Positions 34,504-45,600 of a stretch of 64,000 nt of DNA are shown one piece after another. Made by a program: the position numbers and the translations under genes. The stretch is from Roridomyces roridus (lineage: Eukaryota; Basidiomycota; Agaricomycetes; Agaricales; Mycenaceae). The DNA lies in the NCBI GenBank assembly GCA_029378245.1, contig JARKIF010000104.1:52156-116155 (forward strand), given 5' to 3'. Under the pieces are notes generated by a model that searched no databases, was not told where the DNA came from, and was given only the letters and a program-made list of their open reading frames with translations. Positions within the stretch are counted from its first letter, which is position 1. Every line of letters begins with the position of its first letter.

Positions 34504-35275
34504 CATCAGGAAAACACTAGCCGAGCCATAGCTCGGCGCTAGTGCCATAGTGCTCATAGTACTATGCAGTACTATGGCCACTATGCTCCACTATGGATTG
34601 CCGTGGATTGCTCGTCGCTTGATGTACTTGTCCGTTTCCAAGGAACCCGTTTGACACGGGCTGGCATCCTTTTAAACGGTCAATTCGTGTCGTGGGTTGG
34701 CTCTTCCTCCCAACTTCTTCCAAGCTGTAAACCTCGTCCATCGCCTTTAGCGCCATTCCGATGCTGCCTCTTAACTCGAATTCTGCGCAGGGACTTACTA
34801 ACGCGCGTGTGAGGTTCGTCCGTCTGCCTTGACTCGCTCGGAGTATCCGATGACTTGCATTTTAGATTATATGGCGATCCACTGCTCGGATTTTTTGCAC
34901 CAACGTCCTTGTCGCTGAGCGCGCTGAACGCGTTTAAGTACTTCAAGGCTTCTCGACGCCACGGTCGCGTCAATCCTCCGTGTGCTGTCAATCGTTCGTG
35001 TGTCTTTGAAGTCGGCCCACCGCCGAGTGCTCTCTGTAGACTACTGTGGATGTATTAGATAGTGAAATCTCAGATTTTTCATTTCTACATCTCCATCATA
35101 TCGTGCTGTGCAAGAATCTAGAGGAGGACTTATTTTGGAACTGTCGAGACTAAGCGTCGGCAAGGAGCTACTGCACAGTGCTGCATAGTGCTGCATAGCG
35201 GGGATGTGTCTATGGTCACTATGGCACTATGCAGCACTCCCCAGTGCTATCCAGTATCCCCCAGTTTTCCTGATG
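34504..35275. mobile_element. Candidate TIR/foldback element with ACTATG-rich ends
   Basis: The ends carry CATCAGGAAAAC (34504-34515) and its complement GTTTTCCTGATG (35264-35275). Inside each end are stacked copies of CACTATG/CATAGTG (34545-34595 and 35165-35235) able to fold into hairpins, plus a local inverted repeat CTAGCCGAGC..GCTCGGCGCTAG at 34517-34543. It lies in the ~1.5 kb of copy B (34430-35965) that is absent from copy A. I could not define a target-site duplication, so the borders are approximate. No coding sequence is evident. Confidence 0.45.
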
Positions 35276-36186
35276 AGGTGTCATGGAAGTTTGGAAATAG
35301 ATCTTCGGAACACTTGGTGCTTGGGTGAATGGGAGATATTTGAATGACCAGCGACAGATCTGCAGATCCGTAGATCAGCCAGCTCTCTCAGCAAGAGGGA
35401 GCTGGTACGAGAACAGTGGGCACTCCGGAGTCCACGGCTTCGTAAACCGGACACAGATCAAATTACACAGGCTAAAAACGGATTTTCAGAACGAAGGAAC
35501 AGGTGCACCCTTCTAAAGGGCGTATATCTGGGACGCTTTGGGACCGGGATAAGCATCGCCGTGGGAGGCATTCGAGGCCACGAGACTCTGGAGTGTGAAG
35601 ACGCCGAGCACCACAATTCCTGGCTGAAGAGGATCACCCTTTTAATTCGGGAAGGAGACGCGGAGTCTGTATAGGCCGGTCCGATGCTTGACCATGCTAG
35701 TCGCGACTCGCCATTTCGCCGCATGCAAAGGCGCCGCCCACATGACAAAATGCTTGGACCCCAGACAGGGCTCTTCGGAGATAACCAGCCACTTCCGGAG
35801 ACGGTTTTCAGACGAGGCCCGCGAGGAGGATCGGATCCGCAGTCCAGCGGAAGAAGCGGTTGGCGCCGTGATGAGAAGGTAGGTGCTGTAGCGTGATAAA
35901 TAGGCTTTTCTCCGCAGTCAGCCGCGACTACCCAGCAGCATCGTTGATCGGTGCGAGGCGGTGGTACCTGTGCGAGAGTTGCGGAATGTGAGTCCTGACG
36001 TGCATATTCGAGAATCGACATGGAGAGAGTACTTACTTACTTGGGCCGACGTCCCCGATAGAAGGCTCACGTCAGACGCAGGTGAGGATAATCAAAGGGA
36101 ATCCAGGCTTCGGGTTCCAGGAGCTTTGAGCGTTTGAGCTTGAGCACCGACGTCGGCACAGAGGAGAAGAAAAAGACAGAAGATAT

Positions 36187-37437
36187 AGGTGTCCTTCCTG
36201 GACAAAAAGAGAGTTCTTGCTCCGATGGCAAGCGATTTCGTTTTTGCCAGTGATCACGGTTTTCATTGGCAAAAAAAAAATCGTCACTGGCGAAAACAAC
36301 ATGCTCGGGATCAGATTGAAACAGGGGAAATCAAAATGAAATCACAGCGGCATCAATCATTGATGCCAAGCGAGGTGGCCGATTAGTCGGCTAGAAGCCG
36401 ACCCCCTGTTTCGGCAGTTCCTGCGAAGGCTTGTTTCGCTGCTTGGTACGGAGCATTAAGTATAGTATACAACTGACTTGGGAGATTGGGAGATTGTGTT
36501 AGAGGGAGCAAGCCCAGGCTACGGAAACTGATGGCCAGTCAAGAGGTCTGGAGTCACTCTGGAGTCAAAAGAGCCGGTTGGACAGACATCAGGAAGCAGC
36601 TCGGCAAGCTGATGCGCAGTTGGCACCGCAGATCATTGCTGATTTCAATTTGATCGTTCGTGATCTTGTTTTGATCTTCATGATCTTGTTTTTGTCCTTC
36701 ATGATTTGTTTCTTTCGACTTGGAATTCTTAATTGTCATGAAATGTTTTCGTCAAGGGCAGTTCTCGGCCCCTGCGGTTTGCCTGTCGTTGTTTTTGACA
36801 GTGATCATTGTGAATTCATCGTGATCACTGGCAAAAACAAGACTCCGCGCTTGTCAAAAACAGAAAATCAGGGGTGGCAAAACTCATTGGCTGAACCTTT
36901 AGGTTTAGCTACTCTGGGGAATATCGACTTTGCGAATCATGATTTGATTCATCTGTCCACATGAATCACCGTGATCCCTGAGTAACAAAGCCAGCAGATA
37001 ATCTCGTTGAATAGTTCAACCTCCATATGCAATGTCCGGATACAAAGGCTAAAGCTTGATGTTCTGCGTGCCAAAAACCATCCCACATTTTTACAGTTCA
37101 GGCCAAGCAACGGCACAGTTGGGCACCAGGCCTATGACATTTGACGTGGGAGAAGGGTGATATTCGTCTTCCGGATCTCTGACTCCAATCGGCTTTGTCG
37201 GCGCTGTTGTCTTTAAACTTCTTGTTGCCTTCTTTGACTCGGAAATGCTGGCTTTGCTAGCAAAACACCTTGCTTGTTGTGTATATTAGGGTGGGGAGAA
37301 AAGGACAGTGTTGAGTTTGTAGGTCAGTACAGTACATCAAGTTCAAATCAAGTTGGTAACCTGAACAAGGTGCATCATTCAATTGATGTCTAGCCAACTT
37401 TTGGCCTCTTCTTTGACCCCTTCGGGGTGTCATACGA

Positions 37438-37468
<31 letters not shown>

Positions 37469-38916
37469 GGCCCCTGCACAAGGATGACACGCTTTTCCGG
37501 AGTGGTAGACCTACGGGTCTCAATATTTATGCATTTTTGAGCCCTGGAACCTTGCGCAGGGGGACAATTGAGAAGTTGCCAGTATTCTGTTCCCCACGGG
37601 GGCAAAACTCAGTCTTACATTATGTTTGCTGTTTCAGAATATACCTCAGTTCATTCTGAAAAGGACAGTCTCTTCAGAGTTGCTCCAAATGTTGTGGTTT
37701 GAGAGCCATGAGTTCAACAAGTCACAGATATCAAAATGATGGCAATGTTCGATGCAATCAAGAAGTTTACCCATTTCTTTTGCACTCCCTACCATGACAG
37801 CCCAAGAAAATGGTGTGGTTAAAATGTACAAGGATAAGTCCAGCTGATTGCAAGCTGATTGTGAAGGAAACTGTCTCTTCAGCTGACTTGCTTTACAGAA
37901 TATGAATGCTTCCGGAAGAGTGGAGGACTGAGGTCGAACCTTGAGGCTGAAAGTTTGAACATGGCACCTGAGCACCTTGGCTTGAGGCCATTGCTCCGCA
38001 CAGTGGCAAGTACTTGCGATTCTCCTTCCTTGCATCAATGCATGACACCCGTCACGGTGCAATGGACAAATGTTTTACAGACTCGAGTGCGTTGAGCTGA
38101 AACAGTCGCTATGCCTGGCCGGCCCATGCCGAGAAAGGAGAGATCAACGGCGAGGTTACGGCCAACCGGGGCCCGGCAGCCGAGTCTTCGGCGGATCAAA
38201 CAACAATCATTCATCGTTGGTGCTCGGGACGCCGCTGATCCACCGTGTGCCCCGGAGTCCCGGACAGGCCCTGGTCAAAAAGAACGATTCCTATTGGATT
38301 CCTATGTAAACAGATTAGGAATCATGTTAATCAATCTAGTTCACTGCCACTGATGGACAAAAACGAAGATGCCTTGGGTAGCCAAACCTAAAGGTTCAGC
38401 AATTAGCTCTGAACATCAATGCTTGAAGTTGAACTCAACAATCCCTCAATGACAAATGTTGCCCCAGCCCTCGATCCTCGTTGCGTGCTGGCTCCATGGA
38501 TCTTGCGGCACCCTCCCCGGGACTGTATTTCTGTCTGAATACTTTCTGAATAAACCTTGATCTCCAGTGTCACGGACTTCCACTGATTAGTGGGCTTCCC
38601 TGCACTCAAGGATTTTTCTGAAAAATGAACCATGTAGTGCAGGCAGTGCTGACCACAGCCTGAAGTCCGCAATGTAAATCTACCCGTTTGGTAGACGTGC
38701 TGAAATTACCTCCTAACTTGCCAGTGCTTTTCCGGATGAACATCATTGCCCTGAGCCCTCACATTCTAAGGTTCAACAATCTTGCATTCTGCTCCAGAGT
38801 CCAAAGAAGACAAATGGAGTTTAAATTCTGGTCGGTTGAAATGACTAAAGGTTCAGCCAACCGCCTCAAAGAGGCCTAATCCATCTCATTTATTTTTGTC
38901 CAATAAGGACACCGAT
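36187..38916. mobile_element. 2.73-kb non-autonomous TIR transposon
   Basis: Flanked by the 9-bp direct repeat AGAAGATAT (36178-36186 and 38917-38925), which occurs once at the matching empty site in copy A (12264-12272). The inverted ends share GGTGTCCTT..TGGACAAAAA (left end from 36188, right end complement from 38914) with about 20 of 22 positions matching. Inner inverted segments are also present, for example GAACCTTTAGGTTTAGCTAC near 36893 and its complement near 38377. The true target duplication may be 7-9 bp depending on where the ends are drawn. No transposase domain is visible in any frame, so it probably moves with enzyme from elsewhere. It carries the U6-like sequence at 37414-37538. 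Confidence 0.8.
37414..37538 (+). ncRNA. U6: U6 snRNA or U6-derived sequence
   Basis: The sequence has a 5' stem-loop with a TTCG loop (about 37414-37431) and then the invariant U6 core: AATTGGAACGATACAGAGA, with the ACAGAGA box at 37452-37458, followed by ATTAGCATGG with the AGC catalytic triad, CCCCTGCACAAGGATGACAC and GC. U6 pairs with U4 and U2 and forms the spliceosome's active site. After GACACGC the sequence leaves the metazoan pattern, but this 3' part also varies among fungi. T-runs that could stop RNA polymerase III occur at 37493-37496 and 37534-37538. A B-box-like GTTCAAATC lies upstream (37340). It sits inside a transposon, so it may be a captured copy or retro-pseudogene rather than the main U6 gene. 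Confidence 0.65.
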
Positions 38917-39385
38917 AGAAGATATCAGGTAAGCGAATTGATTGATTGGTCCTTGATGAATCACGTGTCCCCAAATCAAGCTGATGTTCAAATATTCTCC
39001 AGACCCAATGGCTCTCCACGGGCGGACTTCTAAATCCAGTACAATGCGAGTCTTCAATCGTCAAGGCAACTCACAACAGCTGTGTGATCTCTGGCCTTGT
39101 GCTCAATTGAGAAGAAGGATCGCCTTGTACTTTCGCCCTGCACCGTCACTTATATTCACGCCGTAGATTTTCCATGCATATATCTGCTCTCCCGCTGATG
39201 CGGGCTACTACTCTACACACTGTCCAAAAAGCAAGACGACTGCAAGCAAAACAACGCGAAGAGCAAAACTACAACGCTATAAAACAATGTCCGACTGGAG
39301 AGCAAGAGAAAGAGAGGACGACTGCGGGGTAAATGGTTGATGAGCATTCATGAATAGTGGACGAACGAAGGTGCGTACTCATAAC

Positions 39386-40039
39386 CTATGCGCCACGCGC
39401 CCGAAACTGCTGATGATGCTTTGCACACAGACTCGTCGGTCCCGAACGATGCAACAGCACCTGACACGGTAGTGCCACAGGCGCCCTGCACGTCTCGAGG
39501 CGTTGGAAAATCCCCCCCTGAACCACCCTCACATGGCCATGACGAGCCTGGAGATCGACATAATCGAACCTCTCGACGTAGTGCCCGTCGTCTACGTGAA
39601 TTCGCGCCCGGACACCGATGGGGGTACGCTTTTGGAGCGACAGTCGGAGGCCGACGAGAACGAATATGGCGTCAAAGGACAGGGCGCGGTCTGCATGGCC
39701 CCAGATGGGTGCTGGAATTTCAAAGACGGCGATAGGTTCACCAGCTGGATGAGGTGAGTCGTTCGAGTTTTCCAGAGAGAGAGAGTGGTACTGACCGACG
39801 ACGATACTCCACGATTGAGACATCGTGTCCTCAATGCGAGTGCGGTAATCCAACAGGACGTTGAAGGAGTTGAACCACGAGGCGCGGGCCCTGGAGATGG
39901 AGGCGGAGTTGTTTAGGGATAGTGGGATGCTGACCCATGGGAACCCGGGCGGCAGAGCGGCCCTGGGATTCTCCAAGAGGTGCAGCTGGCCTATGATCAA
40001 GGCAACGAGGATGGGTAGATCGGCGGGACTGAGGGGCAT
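39386..40039 (-). CDS. Hypothetical protein, copy B of duplicated gene
   Basis: Counterpart of 12758-13496. It starts MPLSPADLPILVALIIG; the longer N-terminus of copy A is out of frame here because one base is missing near 40055. The 51-bp intron (39795-39745) has the same GT and CCAG ends as in copy A, and because its length is a multiple of three without a stop, the frame also reads through. Exon 2 begins GEPIAVFEIPAPIWGHADR and ends in a histidine-, arginine- and cysteine-rich tail. Family not recognised. The numerous changes relative to copy A, without stops, hint at some past constraint. Confidence 0.4.
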   Translation of the reverse strand: MPLSPADLPILVALIIGQLHLLENPRAALPPGFPWVSIPLSLNNSASISRARASWFNSFNVLLDYRTRIEDTMSQSWSIVVGQYHSLSLENSNDSPHPAGEPIAVFEIPAPIWGHADRALSFDAIFVLVGLRLSLQKRTPIGVRARIHVDDGHYVERFDYVDLQARHGHVRVVQGGIFQRLETCRAPVALPCQVLLHRSGPTSLCAKHHQQFRARGA

Positions 40040-40069
40040 CGGGCGGGAGGTTGTCTTCGTGGAGGTGCT

Positions 40070-41440
40070 GGGGTGTTAGGCATGGAGACGACGCTAGCCG
40101 TTATATTCGTTTTCAGCATCATGCTTGGGCCCTCGCTGGGGTACTAAAGGGGAAAGGAGCATCGCCGGAGGGCCAAGGCGCATCAGTGGCGGCATCCGGC
40201 ATCGCGGCGGGTCATTCCTGCAGTAATAATTTGTATGGCGGAGATGAAAGCGGTTCTCGAACATTCTGCCATATGCCCAAATGTGGACAGCCTGGCGACC
40301 GGAATCGGAGTACAATGGTCGCTGGGCAGTGTATATTTCGTTAGCAGGTCCAAACAATTTGCTCCCAGGCAGAAGGAGTCATCGGCAAGTCGGCTTTCCA
40401 ACGAGAGCTAAAGCAATAGTATGGCAGCACGAAATGGGTGAACGAGAGAGCCAGGCCAGCGGGGGGCACTTGAGGGGGCGTCGGATGAGTGCTGTAGCTC
40501 ATACATAGTCCAGACCACTGTGGGACAGGAGAAGACTCCGTAGTAACACTTGTCAGCTCGGCAGCATTGGTTTCAAGCAAGAACGCGCCAGGTTACCGTT
40601 TTGTATCCACCGCTACGATCCGTGATTCGTGTGGGGAATAACATCCTCTCACCAATGTTTCCGCGAAAAAGTAAGCGTCACTCGTGAGACAGGAATGAAA
40701 AGTACACGAACAAGAGATCAGCGTCCACTGTCCCGAAGTAGAGACAGACACAGAGAGCGCGATTGCAGGGTCCATCCAGAGGTTCTTCTCGACGTGAGCT
40801 TGACATACTTGACACAAGTCGGCCATCGATTACTCAAATTCCGTTTTGGACGAAGCGAGTCTGCGCAGTGAGCTCTATGGCTTTGAGGGCCAAGGGCACC
40901 AGCGGCAGAAACGGCAGTAGAGCGTAGCACGCGAGCAGGCAGCCGCTAGATGAAGGACGTTGACCAGGACGAAGACAAGGATGTACCTGTGGACAGCCTC
41001 AGGGAAGCGACGGTATGGGTCGATGAAACAGGATAAGATGCGAAATTGTGTAGCCTAAATGTCCAGAACCCAGCAGGCAGCCAGAGAGCAAGTTTCCGAG
41101 ATGAAGGAGGTGTTGAGGAAGTGAGTCATATTGGCTTCGATCAGCGATCAGCGATGGCCGGCTTGTCGGCTCTGGTGACGTGTCTCCGCTTGTCTCCCAC
41201 CCTCATCATGTCGAGCTCCCGCTGTAGGTGTAGCGGAGAGCAGTGCTGATACTTGTCCCAGACCTTAAAGTTATAGCCTCGTTCGATCCGGGCTGGGGAA
41301 AATTCCTTGCTTCTTTTACTTCCTGCTCGTTCAACCCATCAGTAAAATCCCAGGTTTGCCTTGACGATCACCGAGGGAGAATTATTCTGAATCCATGTGC
41401 GCTTGTCCGTCGGCACCCATCCGGAAATTTTTATAGCGTG
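40070..41440 (-). pseudogene. Decayed membrane-protein-like sequence, copy B
   Basis: Same content as 13500-14790. The minus-strand TATA-like element (CTATAAAAATT) lies near 41430. The segment MTHFLNTSFISET..CWVLDI runs into the same TAG as copy A, followed by in-frame hydrophobic sequence (RYILVFVLVNVLHLAAA). Copy B has 34 bp at about 40808-40841 that copy A lacks. No functional product is expected. Confidence 0.4.
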
Positions 41441-41600
41441 TCCGCCTTTGGTACCGGGACAGCTCCCACCGATGCCTTCAACTGCTTGAACCCGATTCAC
41501 GGACAAGACAGGACCGAACGAATTGAAATCCCAAGAGAAAGATAATACAAGTATTTAAAACTAGTTCACGGTAAGACCTCGTCTACTCAGTTTCGTCTAC

Positions 41601-44600
41601 TCAGTTTTGCTTCAAGAACACAGCGGTGTACGCAGGGATGACGAGGTAACTGCTCGTGTCGATCTCGACCGTAGTCTAAAACTCGATGAGCATCTTCCCT
41701 CTCGAAAGAAAAGGAGAGAAACTGAAACACACCTGCCACTTGGCCACACCCGCCTCGCCACCAAAGTGACGCATAAAGTACGAGCCGAAGGGAACGTTGG
41801 AAAGGTCAAACGCAATGGGCGTGTCGGGGTTCTTGTTGACGATGACGAGGGTGAGTTTACCGTCCGTGTCCGTGCCAGCGTAAGCGCCCTGTGTGTCGGG
41901 GTTGGGCGTAGCGATGTTCATTTGCGCGCTATAAGCTCCAAAGAAGGTGCCGAATCCCCGATACAACCAATAAGCCAAGCCAACCGGCCCCATCTCATCA
42001 GGTGTCGCCCAATAGGTCGCGCTATCCAAATGCTGCTGCCCAAAGATACCGAGCATATCCACGGTGAGGAGACCACCGGTGATATCCGTGTCATCGGTCG
42101 AGCTGAACTCACTCAGGGAGAGCTTGGTGCCGGGGTAGTTAATGTCGATCAGGGTGCGCATGCGCGGAATGAGTGCAATGAAGTTCGGGTCCCATTGGTG
42201 GTTTTGTTGAGCACCTTCACCGATCCATGATTCATCGGCGTAGGTTGTATCCTTTGAGTGAAAGTTTAGCATCATCTTTATCTTCGGCACAAAGAGTGGG
42301 AAACAAACTCACCCACAGTGACCGAGACATACGAAGACGCAGGGCTTTGGCCGCATCATCGTTGGCACTGGTGTCCGCCGCGTAGTAATAGTGAAGGTCA
42401 AGATAATCCAACAGCCGCTGACCCGTCGTCTTCTCCTGGGCAGCCATCTGCTGCAAGAACCAGGGGATGAAGTCGATGTTGTCATGCGCCGCGTTATCCG
42501 TGTATCCAATGTCACTCGTCCAATCTTCACCAAAAGTCAAAATCAAAGAGGGAGGGAAGTAAAACACTCACAGAACCACCAGCCACACGTACTCGGACCT
42601 GCGACCTCCACACCCGGTATAGCCTTCTTGGCCATCGAAGCGGTATTGACCATCCGCTGCAGCTCCTCGTCGTACCCCATCGGGTCCGGATGCATATCCT
42701 GGTGCGTACTCGAGGCGATCTCAATTTCGTTGTCAATCGCGACGAGCGTGGGCTTGTTGGCGAGGCCTGTGAGCCAGGCGGCGGCCATCGAGGTGTTCCA
42801 GGGGGTGTAGGCGGCGGCGGGGTTGGGTGGCGGGGAGACGAAGGAGCCGTTGGCTAGGAGACCGTCGCCTGCGTTGGCGAGGAAGGGGTCGGTGGCTTGT
42901 TGGTCTGTGCGGATACATGGTTGGTATTGTGAAACAGCACGAGAGGATACGCACCAGGGTAAGTAGAAATCGGGTAAGAATATGACGTAGCATCCTTTGC
43001 CACCCAATCCAACGCCGGAATTGTCAACAACGAGCCCGACCCTGCACCATGCACCCAATCAATCCAATCATCGGCATCCGGCGGACTCGCAACCCGGTTC
43101 TCAAAGTACCAATCACTCCCTGCATTCGTGAACTGACCAGCCGGATTGTACGCCGTCACAGCATTCCCGCCCCACCTCGACATGGTCACGCCGAGATCCT
43201 GGATGTACTGCGCACTCGTGGGGAAGTTGACGCCGTAGATGAACGGTGATATGGTGTAGTTGACAGCTTGGACGACGCTGGCGTATTGTACTGTGGGGAG
43301 CGTAAAGTTGAATGTAGGGGTGCCGCCATTCGGGACGCCGGTGTCGATGACGAGGGTGCCGGAAGCGAAGGGAGTGTCGAGCGTGAGGTAGGTGATACTC
43401 GATGACGGCGTGCCGACGGGCACGTATGATGTGCTGTTGGTGAACTTGACGGTCTGGGCCACACGATCTCAGTAAAAGATGAAAGAGAATCAAAAAGTAA
43501 CCCACCTTCCCGTTAAGCTGCACGCTGAGCATCGAAAAGTCGACAGCACCCTGAGTAGTGACGCCGATAGTGTTGGCGGCAAGGGGCTCGGCAGAGAGGA
43601 ACAGAGGAGCGATCACGATATCCTTCACAACGTAGATGTTGTCGATGTGGTAGATGTCGCCGTTCCCGCCCGCTTGCCAGGTTAAACGGTCCCAAGTGCC
43701 GTTTCCCTACATTGCAGCGTTAGATAGATTTGGAGGGAAGGCAAGACTCACGAGGGCGGAACCACTGCCAGGCAGGTCGCTGAAGTTGATGAGACAGGTC
43801 GTAAAAGCATCGGAGGTGATGGTGTTGCTGATGGTGGACAGGAGGATATTCGGCGAAGTGGTTCCATCGACGGACGAACTGATTGTTATCGTCAAATCCG
43901 GTTGGTCACCCTTCAAACGCAGTCAGCAATCGCTCGAGAACCCGATGCCACACGCACAGCGATATCAAACCTGAGCCCTGCATAAGTGTTCAACAACCCC
44001 CCGTCATACTTGAGAGAGAGTGCGCTATAGGCCTGGGAGTTGACAGAAATACTGCTCGTTCCCTCAAACAGATCCGTCGCATCGTAGTTGATCGTGCTGC
44101 TCCAGCTCCAGTCCTCCCATCCTGAAGCGATGGCGTTGTCCACATAGACGGTAAGGTCCGCCGAGGAAACGGGCGGAGGCGGGGGAGGCGGCGCGCCGTC
44201 GACGGACTGTACGATGAAGATGTTGTCGATGTGGTAGACGTCGCCGTTACCGCCTGCTTGCCATTCGATGCGATCCCACGTACCGTTGTCCTGAATTGCA
44301 GGGGGTTAAAGCGATTTTGGCAAGAGCAGAATACGCACGAGGGCGGCACCACTGCCAGGGAGTGCGCTGAAAGGGACGAGACAGGTGGTGAACGAGTCGG
44401 AGGTGATGTTGGTACTGATACTCGACAGGGGGATGTTCGGAGAAGTAGTCCCATCGACAGACGAAACGATTATGATGGACAAATCGGGTTGGTCGCCCTT
44501 CACACCAAGTCAGCAATCCCTCAAATGACCGATGGCAAAGTGAACGTACAGCGATATCGAACTTGAGTCCCGCATAGCTGGTCAGCAAACCCCCGTCATA

Positions 44601-44813
44601 CTTGAACGACAGTGCACTCCACGCCGAAGAGTTGACAGAGATACTGCTCGTCCCCTCAAACAAGTCCGTCGCGTCGTAGTCGATAGTGCTGCTCCAGCTC
44701 CAATCCTCCCATCCCGAAGCGATGGCGTTGTCCGTGTAGACGGTGATGTCCTGTGCGCAAACGCACGCTGCGAACAGCGCGAGCTCCCAGAGAGCCGTAG
44801 TTGAGATACGCAT
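41601..44813 (-). CDS. GH44 endoglucanase/xyloglucanase with two N-terminal binding-like modules
   Basis: Starts at 44813 with a signal peptide (MRISTTALWELALFAACVCA); multiple introns; roughly 880 residues. Two consecutive modules of about 165 residues are near-copies: each opens with NAIASGWEDWSWSST and contains DGGL..YAGL.FDIAGDQPDL, SVDGTTSPNI and GGNGD.YHIDNI. They are separated by a proline run and look like beta-sandwich carbohydrate-binding modules. The GH44 catalytic domain follows: SPFIYGVNF, SRWGGNAVTAYNP, NAGSDWYFENR, AIDNEIEIASSTHQD (acid/base Glu) and LSLSEFSS (nucleophile Glu), then a C-terminal beta domain ending FLKQN. GH44 enzymes cut beta-1,4-glucans and xyloglucan with retention. 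Usual GH44 proteins carry one catalytic domain; the tandem N-terminal pair is notable. The last intron and exon were copied to 14925-15112. Confidence 0.9.
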
Positions 44814-44879
44814 TGACCGGTGGTGGCTAAGAAGTCCTCGCCCTCGCGTGCAGAGGTTTTCCTCGTCTCGGTTTTATTG

Positions 44880-45600
44880 ATAGCTCAAAGGGAGCCAGCC
44901 GGCAGAACCGCGGCATAGGGGATGACCACTTTCCGAGTTTTGTCCACGCGTGCGGAGAGATTGAAGGATCCACTTCGGGTTGTCGAAGGTGCATGACGTG
45001 GCCTGTGACTTGTGCATTTCGAGGTGGTAGCGATATGCGGGACCGATCGACGGAGAAATGTTGTCCTGCTGTCGAATAAGATTGAGACGGAGAAACGGCG
45101 GAGTGCTCACAGGAACCAACTTTTCACGGTAACGGAGTGGATACATGGTGACCAAATGGCGACGATTCGCATGATTTCACAGGACCAATCCAATGGCATC
45201 AGGGCCGAAAACAGGCCTCACAGAGCGGGATAGAAGCGAGAAACAAAAAAACGCCAGGTTGGAAGCAGGGAGAGCAGGGCGGTCTGGCCATTGTGCTGGT
45301 ACGGGAGAGAGGGCGATTTGATCACGTGTGTGTGCAGCCATTTGTCAGTGATGTCATGATTGTAGCGGAGTTCAAACTCCAATTTAGACTCCGCACTGAA
45401 ATAGAGCAACCCAAGATTAAGCGAGCTTCGTGGCGGCATAAAAAGATACAACGCTCCGAACATCTTCCATCCAAGCTCTACTCTTGTTAGAATGGTTTGG
45501 AATCAACCATTATATAAATATGAATTTGGTTTCGTGGAGTGTAGGACGTAAATCTCAAACTGTTATGAGGCCCTGAGCACGGAGAACAAACACCCTCGCT
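44880..45600. other. Upstream region of the GH44 gene, nothing else seen
   Basis: No coding segment with a recognisable signature. The GH44 promoter presumably lies in the first few hundred bases, but I did not find a clear TATA box. Confidence 0.3.

Larger units (their letters stand above)
32710..41825. repeat. Segmental duplication, copy B (interrupted by insertions)
   Basis: Counterpart of 11655-15112. The homologous pieces are 32710-32945, 33801-33818, 34312-34425, 35970-36186 and 38917-41825. They are separated by an extra 855 bp (32945-33800) and by three insertions: a hAT-type MITE (33818-34311), a region of about 1.5 kb holding a candidate TIR element (34430-35965), and a 2.73-kb TIR element (36187-38916). 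The block runs without a break into the complete GH44 gene, whereas copy A stops inside it, so this locus is the likely source. Confidence 0.8.
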
